DNA from: JACNKJ01 sp964440095
GTDB lineage: Bacteria > Krumholzibacteriota > Krumholzibacteriia > JACNKJ01
Assembly (NCBI GenBank): GCA_964440095.1
Contig: CAYTPZ010000010.1
Span: forward strand, 1-55,486
Length of the DNA stretch: 55,486 bases
Reading direction: 5' to 3'
This document shows, piece by piece, positions 51,701 through 55,486 of the stretch. Both the position numbers and the translations under genes were made by a program. The notes below the pieces were generated by a model. That model saw only the letters and a list, made by a program, of their open reading frames with translations. It was not told the origin of the DNA and ran no database searches. The stretch's first letter is position 1. Each line of letters opens with the position of its first letter.

Positions 51701-52190
51701 TTCCCAGGGCATGAAGCAGCAGATGGGCCAGGGCGGGCTCAGCCCCGAGCAGCGCGCAGGAATGCAACGTCTGCGCTCCGAACAGGAGGCCGTGCGCCGC
51801 GGGCTCGAAGAGCTCGGGGGTGATGAGGCCAGTGAAATGCTCGGTAGCCTGGACCGCATACTCGAAGAGATGCAGGACGTAGAGAAAGATCTTGAAGCCG
51901 GGCGGCTCACCGATGAAACGCTACGCCGTCAGGAGAAGATCTTCGAACGCTTGTTGGATGCCCAGCGCTCCCTGCACCGGCAGGACTTCAAGCGCGAGCG
52001 GCAGAATCGTACTGGGGAAGACCTGGCTCCGCTTTGGCCTGACAGGTTTGAGGGTGAGGATCCACTGGAAGCTTTGCGCGAAGCCATTCGTCGCGGTCTG
52101 GGTGAGGAATTGCCACCGGAATACGAAAAACTCATTCGCGAATACTATCGCGGTTTGCTGGACGATCAGCGTGGGGAGAATCTGCCGTGA
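48780..52190 (+). CDS. DUF4175-like membrane protein with long acidic coiled coil
   Basis: A 1136-residue protein. Two N-terminal helices (ILATVFWILILLPVLLSLLW, then GSLGLVALALLFMLLP near 160-180) precede a beta-rich periplasmic part (190-500). Residues about 510-1000 form long coiled coils rich in Glu and Gln, with a very acidic low-complexity section (AEDGDASAEEMESLAERQEE, QQPQHQQDMPEP). The end returns to helical segments (PPEYEKLIREYYRGLL). Its layout matches DUF4175-type proteins found with DUF4159 and MoxR sets. It is coupled by 4-nt overlaps with the genes on both sides. A structural, stalk-like envelope role is inferred. Confidence 0.85.
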   Translation: MSPAQDDRSLGRFARLLKRELSRSRRRHWLATLPWVKLAQGLAGLIFAIFIRYRPPAAPSSGEILATVFWILILLPVLLSLLWPWRRLPSAQRLLREVEGRRNKSQVLETASDHAAGRLDGKGYSPEILDSVLHRAVGELADGLPAVSQVPRRLTFGSLGLVALALLFMLLPSSAGIRPLEFLVTPDDPAHYEERAWLDVSPGSVELLAGSDIELKAAARNLPWRFSGRVKLEIDHTGDLPLELSLENQNLNYVHELKDIRSSFSYRFSRGRQQGSWHRVDIFHPPVLDSMKLNALAPAYTNIGPQLLELHSGEVTLPEGSLLKLSARGSSNLSEAWLLFEAGDSLPLSVDGKEIQGEFPLNDDRRIALDMLDTHEVRSRTPWLLKLRARADQGPEVDILAPEPDAELSRDMRTRVDILAADDYGVATLRLRAQVIGRPDTLNIPVQSGAEPTPRRAERVLWSLEGLQLFPGDVVEYWAEVWDNRPVNPQFARSAIHRLQLPSLRELFDEIDREDVVRGETMDELLEEGRQMQEELRQLEEELRADPEMDWEKEEKLQEAFENQEKLTEELSGLSDELQKRLEEMAANELLREETREKLEQIQQMMEELSGTEAGEILRRFEEMLAAMDPETLPDELAEMRLDQEELLEQLERTEKLLEQILRDQKMDALLQQADELMQQQEQLKDETEAAEDGDASAEEMESLAERQEELAQESEALEKDVDETAEQLAEDFPELAEEMSESDDSPSESMSEAAEEMRKEAQEKQNKEQQPQHQQDMPEPGEKSEQGDSGESQQEAMTRLLKLYWRVMEAQSSMASKMDAEAMEGIERVTREALEFSKRVETGRDGLENIHQWGSPQENLASAARRQMDLYRIIQRLRAEMLEIASKSMAISRVAMREVSRAQEALESSVAELEAQHASRGLSESNQALRHTNLTVVELLYGVQQMGQGGGSCNNPMGQMQSMLQQQEQLNKDSQGMKQQMGQGGLSPEQRAGMQRLRSEQEAVRRGLEELGGDEASEMLGSLDRILEEMQDVEKDLEAGRLTDETLRRQEKIFERLLDAQRSLHRQDFKRERQNRTGEDLAPLWPDRFEGEDPLEALREAIRRGLGEELPPEYEKLIREYYRGLLDDQRGENLP

Positions 52191-54082
52191 GAAAATTGGC
52201 GACGATTCTCGCCTTGCTCGGGGCTTTGAGCCTGGCGGCCCAGGGAGTTCTGCCGACTCCGCCGGGAAACTTGGCCCAACGCATTCGTTCGGCGCAAAGT
52301 CTCATGCGTACCCGTCCCGACCTGGCGCTGGATCTCTTCAAGCAGCTTAACGATGATTATCCCGGGCAGGATCATCTGCTCTTTGAACTGGCGCGGGCTC
52401 ACATTCGAATGGAGCAGTTCCCTCAAGCCGAACTTATCTTACGCGACCTTCTTGTGCGTTCACCCCATTCCGGGGGGATGGGCGCGGAGCTGGCACGTCT
52501 GCTGCTTCGCACCGATCGCGAAGAGGAGGGGCGTCGTCTGGCTGAGAGTATTTACCTGTCGGGAGCCATGCGCGCCGAATCTTTCATGGCCTTGGCTGAT
52601 CTCTATCGAAATTCAGATCGCTACGACCTGGCTGAAAGCGCATACAAGCTCGGTCTAGAGCGTCTTTCCAAACGGGATGAGCGTGGCCGGGCGCGTCTCA
52701 TGGAAGGTTTGGTGGAGGAGTACTCCATCAGTGGTCGCCTGGACGCCATCCTTCTTGCTTTTGCCGACTGGAACGAGAACTACGCAACTCACGCACCCAC
52801 ACGTAGCCTGGTCCGCGCCACCGAGCGCCTGCTCCGGGATCATGAAGACCTGGGCGATCAGCGCCATCTTGCCGACAGCCTCTCTACTTCCAACGCCTCA
52901 AATCGCCTGGCGCCCCTGCTGCGCGAAGTCTATTTCGCCGATGCCGATTGGTCTTCCTATCTTCGAGAAGTGTCTAAAATCTATTCCGGCGATACCCTTG
53001 CACGTCGTGCATGGCTGAAGAGTGAGGCGCGTCGCTGCAAGGATCATCCCCAGGTGGCTCGAGAAATTTGGGAGACCTTGTTGGCAGAGCAGGCCGGCAG
53101 CCCCGAAGGCCGGCAGGCGCGCCTTGCCCTCCTGGAACTTGACCTGCATGACGATTCCCGCGCCCGCCTGCTCGGCGGTAGTGGTGACATGAATCTTGCG
53201 GAAGAATTGGAAGAGTTGAGTCGTGTTGATTGGGGAATCCAGGAGAATCTACAGATCTTCCTGCAGCGCCAAGAGTATTTGCGCACCCGTTTGGCCGATG
53301 CGAAGGCAGCGGAAGTGGCTGCCCGGGAAGCGCTGCTCAAGCCATTCAACTGGTTCCCCCGCGAGGAAATCTGGCGCCTGGAAGTTGAGCTGGGACTCAA
53401 TCTGCTCACCCAGGATCAAGATGATGAGGCCCGCGCTTTGTTCGCCTCCCTGAACGAGGGTTCCCGTCCGCGCGAGGGCGAAGTGCTTCAAGGTCCTTCG
53501 GATTTTGGCCGCCGGCTGTTGAGGTTGGAGGCCTACCTGTCCACGGGCTTTCAGCTTGCGCGCATGGACATTCTCGCCGGAGAATTGAGCGCGGCCCAGG
53601 ATAGCTTGGCCTCTCTTGCCAAGGAGTACCCCTCATCACGTCATGCCAACGATGCTCTGGAAGATGCCCTGCTGCTCGCCGAATCGGCCGGCTGGCCCGA
53701 GTCATTGGGAAAACTTCTTCGCGGTTCCATGGAGCTGGAAATTCGCCAGCAGCCGAGCGCCGCTGCCGACCGCCTTGCCCTGTTCACTGAAGAATTTCCC
53801 GAAGACGAGTCGCTGCCAACATTGCTCTATCGCATGGGCATCCTCTATGAGCGGGCTTTCAGGTCGAGCGAAGCGCTGGATGCATGGCTAAGACTTGAGG
53901 CGAACTTTCCCGAACATCATCGAGCAGCTGCGGCCCTTGAGCGTGCCGCGTGGCTGGCCCTGCGCATGGGCGATCTTCCTCAGGCGCGCGGGCTCGTGGA
54001 CGATCTTCTCGATCGCCATCCCGGGTGCACGCTGATTCCAGGCCTGCGTGAATTGCGTGAACAGGTATCGGAGGACGCATGA
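52187..54082 (+). CDS. exported TPR-repeat protein
   Basis: A 631-residue secreted or periplasmic protein. A signal peptide (KLATILALLGALSLAAQ) is followed by tetratricopeptide-like helices throughout (RTRPDLALDLFKQLNDDYPG, MEQFPQAELILRDLLVRSP, NSDRYDLAESAYKLGLERL, and near the C-terminus RSSEALDAWLRLEANFPEHH). It starts at GTG 52187, overlapping the previous TGA, with GGGGAG upstream. The final ATGA overlaps the next gene. Probably a scaffold for the complex encoded by this operon; no enzymatic motif is seen. Confidence 0.87.
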   Translation: MRKLATILALLGALSLAAQGVLPTPPGNLAQRIRSAQSLMRTRPDLALDLFKQLNDDYPGQDHLLFELARAHIRMEQFPQAELILRDLLVRSPHSGGMGAELARLLLRTDREEEGRRLAESIYLSGAMRAESFMALADLYRNSDRYDLAESAYKLGLERLSKRDERGRARLMEGLVEEYSISGRLDAILLAFADWNENYATHAPTRSLVRATERLLRDHEDLGDQRHLADSLSTSNASNRLAPLLREVYFADADWSSYLREVSKIYSGDTLARRAWLKSEARRCKDHPQVAREIWETLLAEQAGSPEGRQARLALLELDLHDDSRARLLGGSGDMNLAEELEELSRVDWGIQENLQIFLQRQEYLRTRLADAKAAEVAAREALLKPFNWFPREEIWRLEVELGLNLLTQDQDDEARALFASLNEGSRPREGEVLQGPSDFGRRLLRLEAYLSTGFQLARMDILAGELSAAQDSLASLAKEYPSSRHANDALEDALLLAESAGWPESLGKLLRGSMELEIRQQPSAAADRLALFTEEFPEDESLPTLLYRMGILYERAFRSSEALDAWLRLEANFPEHHRAAAALERAAWLALRMGDLPQARGLVDDLLDRHPGCTLIPGLRELREQVSEDA

Positions 54083-55326
54083 AACGCTTGCTGTGGTTTT
54101 TTCTCTGGCTCACACCCGCGCTGGTCCGGGCCGACCTGCTTATTCCCATGGATCTTACGCAGACCGAGCACCTGCGCGCATACGGGCTAACCTATCATGT
54201 GCTTCAGGCCAAACAGGAAGCCTGGTGGTTGCTCAACTATCGTGGCGGATCCTTTATCGTGAACGATACCCAATTCGCCCGGCGGGAAGCGGCGCATTTG
54301 GGCGTGAAGTATGAAGTGATCAGTGGTGCCGACAGGGCGCGTCTCTTCGCGGAAATCGAGGCGTCCAACATGGAACGCGTGCTACTTGAGAAGGCGCCCG
54401 AGGTGGCCATCTACGCGCCACCCAACAAACAGCCCTGGGATGACGCGGTAATGCTGGCGCTGGAGTACGCCGAAATTGAGTACACAGTTCTCTACGATGA
54501 AGAGGTTCTGCGCGGCGGGTTGGACGACTATGACTGGCTGCACCTGCATCACGAAGACTTCACGGGGCAGTACGGCAAGTTTTACGCGAGCTATCGTGGT
54601 CAGGCCTGGTACCGGCAGCAGCAGCGCTTGTATGAAAAGATGGCTGGCGAGGCGGGTTTCGCCTCAGTGAGCGAGCACAAAAAAGCCGTGGCCCGCGCCA
54701 TACGCGCCTATGTGGACAGCGGAGGTTTTCTCTTTGCCATGTGCAGCGCCACCGACAGTTTCGATATTGCCATGGCCGCCGAAGGCGTGGACATTGTCGC
54801 CGAACCTTTCGATGGAGATCCTCCTCAGGGTGGCTTCCAGGAGGCCTTGGATTTTGACAAGTGCATCGCCTTCGAGAAATTCAATTTGATCAGCAGCCCC
54901 TTGGTCTATGAATTCAGCGACATCGATGCCACACCCGATGCCGCCTTGCGCGGCGAAGGTCGCGACTACTTCACACTGTTTGAATTCTCCGCCAAGTTCG
55001 ACCCCGTTCCCTGCATGCTCACCCAGAATCACGTTGCGGTGGTGGAGGGCTTCATGGGACAGACCACCAGCTATCGAAAGGGCTTCCTTAAGGACCATGT
55101 AACGGTGATGGGCGAAGTGGAAGGCGCCGACGAGGTTCGCTACCTGCACGGCAAGGTGGGTGAAGGCACCTTTACTTTTATGGGTGGGCACGATCCCGAA
55201 GATTATTCTCACCGAGTGGGTGATCCGCCCACGGATCTTTCCCTACATCCCCATTCGCCGGGCTATCGACTCATTTTAAACAACGTGCTTTTCCCGGCGG
55301 CCGAGAAGAAAGAGCGTAAGACCTAG
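54079..55326 (+). CDS. exported GATase-like protein, 'asparagine synthetase B'-labelled FCB family
   Basis: A 415-residue exported protein, signal peptide ending ALVRA. The mature start LLIPMDLTQTEHLRAYGLTYHVL, then WWLLNYRGGSF, matches a conserved Bacteroidetes family commonly labelled 'asparagine synthetase B', though it has neither the Ntn-glutaminase nor the ATP-pyrophosphatase domain of real AsnB. A nucleophile-elbow-like FAMCSA (near residue 220) in a YVDSGGFLFAMCSATDSFD context and a late FMGGHDPEDYSHRVG suggest a class I amidotransferase-like fold. It is the last gene of the operon; no terminator is visible after it. Confidence 0.85.
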   Translation: MKRLLWFFLWLTPALVRADLLIPMDLTQTEHLRAYGLTYHVLQAKQEAWWLLNYRGGSFIVNDTQFARREAAHLGVKYEVISGADRARLFAEIEASNMERVLLEKAPEVAIYAPPNKQPWDDAVMLALEYAEIEYTVLYDEEVLRGGLDDYDWLHLHHEDFTGQYGKFYASYRGQAWYRQQQRLYEKMAGEAGFASVSEHKKAVARAIRAYVDSGGFLFAMCSATDSFDIAMAAEGVDIVAEPFDGDPPQGGFQEALDFDKCIAFEKFNLISSPLVYEFSDIDATPDAALRGEGRDYFTLFEFSAKFDPVPCMLTQNHVAVVEGFMGQTTSYRKGFLKDHVTVMGEVEGADEVRYLHGKVGEGTFTFMGGHDPEDYSHRVGDPPTDLSLHPHSPGYRLILNNVLFPAAEKKERKT

Positions 55327-55427
55327 TAAGCTCTTTCAGCTAAGGCAAAACCCTCCTGCTCGAATTGCCGATCCTTTTCTAGAAGCCCATGCGCGAGCCT
55401 TACTTGGCAGGTTCTTTCGGTTTTCAT
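55323..55427 (-). other. possible short ORF or gene remnant at the window edge
   Basis: A minus-strand frame of 34 codons from ATG (47 codons open from 55463) overlaps the stop of the preceding gene. The translation (MKTERTCQVRLAHGLLEKDR, ending ALAERAY) is helix-like and looks more like protein than noise, but there is no clear ribosome site. Apart from this the last 160 bases hold nothing I can identify. Confidence 0.2.
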
Positions 55428-55486
55428 CAGTGCAGCGAGCCATGATTCACCGTTTTCGGCTCTTTACTTTCGCACCGAGTGCGGCT

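Noticed and set aside
1..55486. tRNA, rRNA, riboswitch and CRISPR elements
   Set aside because: No TPsiC-arm-like motif, no long palindromic direct repeats with spacers and no known riboswitch core was seen by eye in the intergenic regions; a covariance-model search would be needed to exclude small ncRNAs.

Overview
The window reads as a chromosomal stretch of an uncultured bacterium of the FCB superphylum, of the Krumholzibacteriota/Eiseniibacteriota/Latescibacterota kind (inference). The reasons are secreted proteins ending in a PNPFNP-type FlgD-Ig/T9SS-like C-terminal domain, an FCB-style set of MoxR, DUF58, BatA-like, DUF4159 and DUF4175-like genes, and a secreted family often labelled 'asparagine synthetase B' in Bacteroidetes. 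Most genes lie in DNA of roughly 60% GC. I see no tRNA, rRNA, CRISPR array or intact insertion sequence.

Regions: (a) 0.1-6 kb: a sugar-nucleotide epimerase-type SDR; an Fe-S Rrf2 repressor divergent from a TehA/SLAC1 transporter; an aconitase-family enzyme that closely resembles fungal homoaconitase; and a secreted protein. (b) 6-19.3 kb: moxR, DUF58 and a BatA-like vWA gene, which are neighbours in many genomes, are here pulled apart by two inserts. The first (7.0-10.5 kb) is AT-rich DNA with its own promoter, a small secreted peptide gene and a TPR-sigma54-activator gene. The second holds a PLP enzyme and two paralogous secreted glycosidase-like proteins. (c) 19.3-31 kb: an NSS transporter, an HNH remnant, mfd, three parvulin-type chaperones, an S4 protein, and a CPA2 antiporter with an RGG-like tail. 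(d) 31-40 kb: a DAACS symporter; holB-tatD-rsmA running into an outer-membrane beta-barrel and two lipoproteins; a divergent polysaccharide deacetylase. (e) 40-44 kb: a duplicated-domain secreted protein with secD-secF. (f) 44-55.3 kb: a six-gene operon, joined by overlapping stop/start codons, with an NTF2-like protein, a giant NtrY-like kinase, DUF4159, a DUF4175-like coiled-coil protein, a TPR protein and the 'AsnB-like' protein. This looks like the second half of the MoxR-associated envelope system.

The strongest candidate for something undescribed is at 7.7-10.5 kb. A secreted or membrane peptide of 80 residues sits one nucleotide upstream of a cytoplasmic TPR-AAA+-Fis sigma54 activator. 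Base composition and arginine codon use change sharply inside the activator gene, near codon 235. The leader, peptide and sensor N-terminus look like one exchanged block joined to a host-like C-terminal half, much as pheromone/receptor specificity cassettes are built. A second pattern is a dispersed heptanucleotide tandem repeat (CTGGNGA-like) at six gene boundaries, mostly directly after stop codons.
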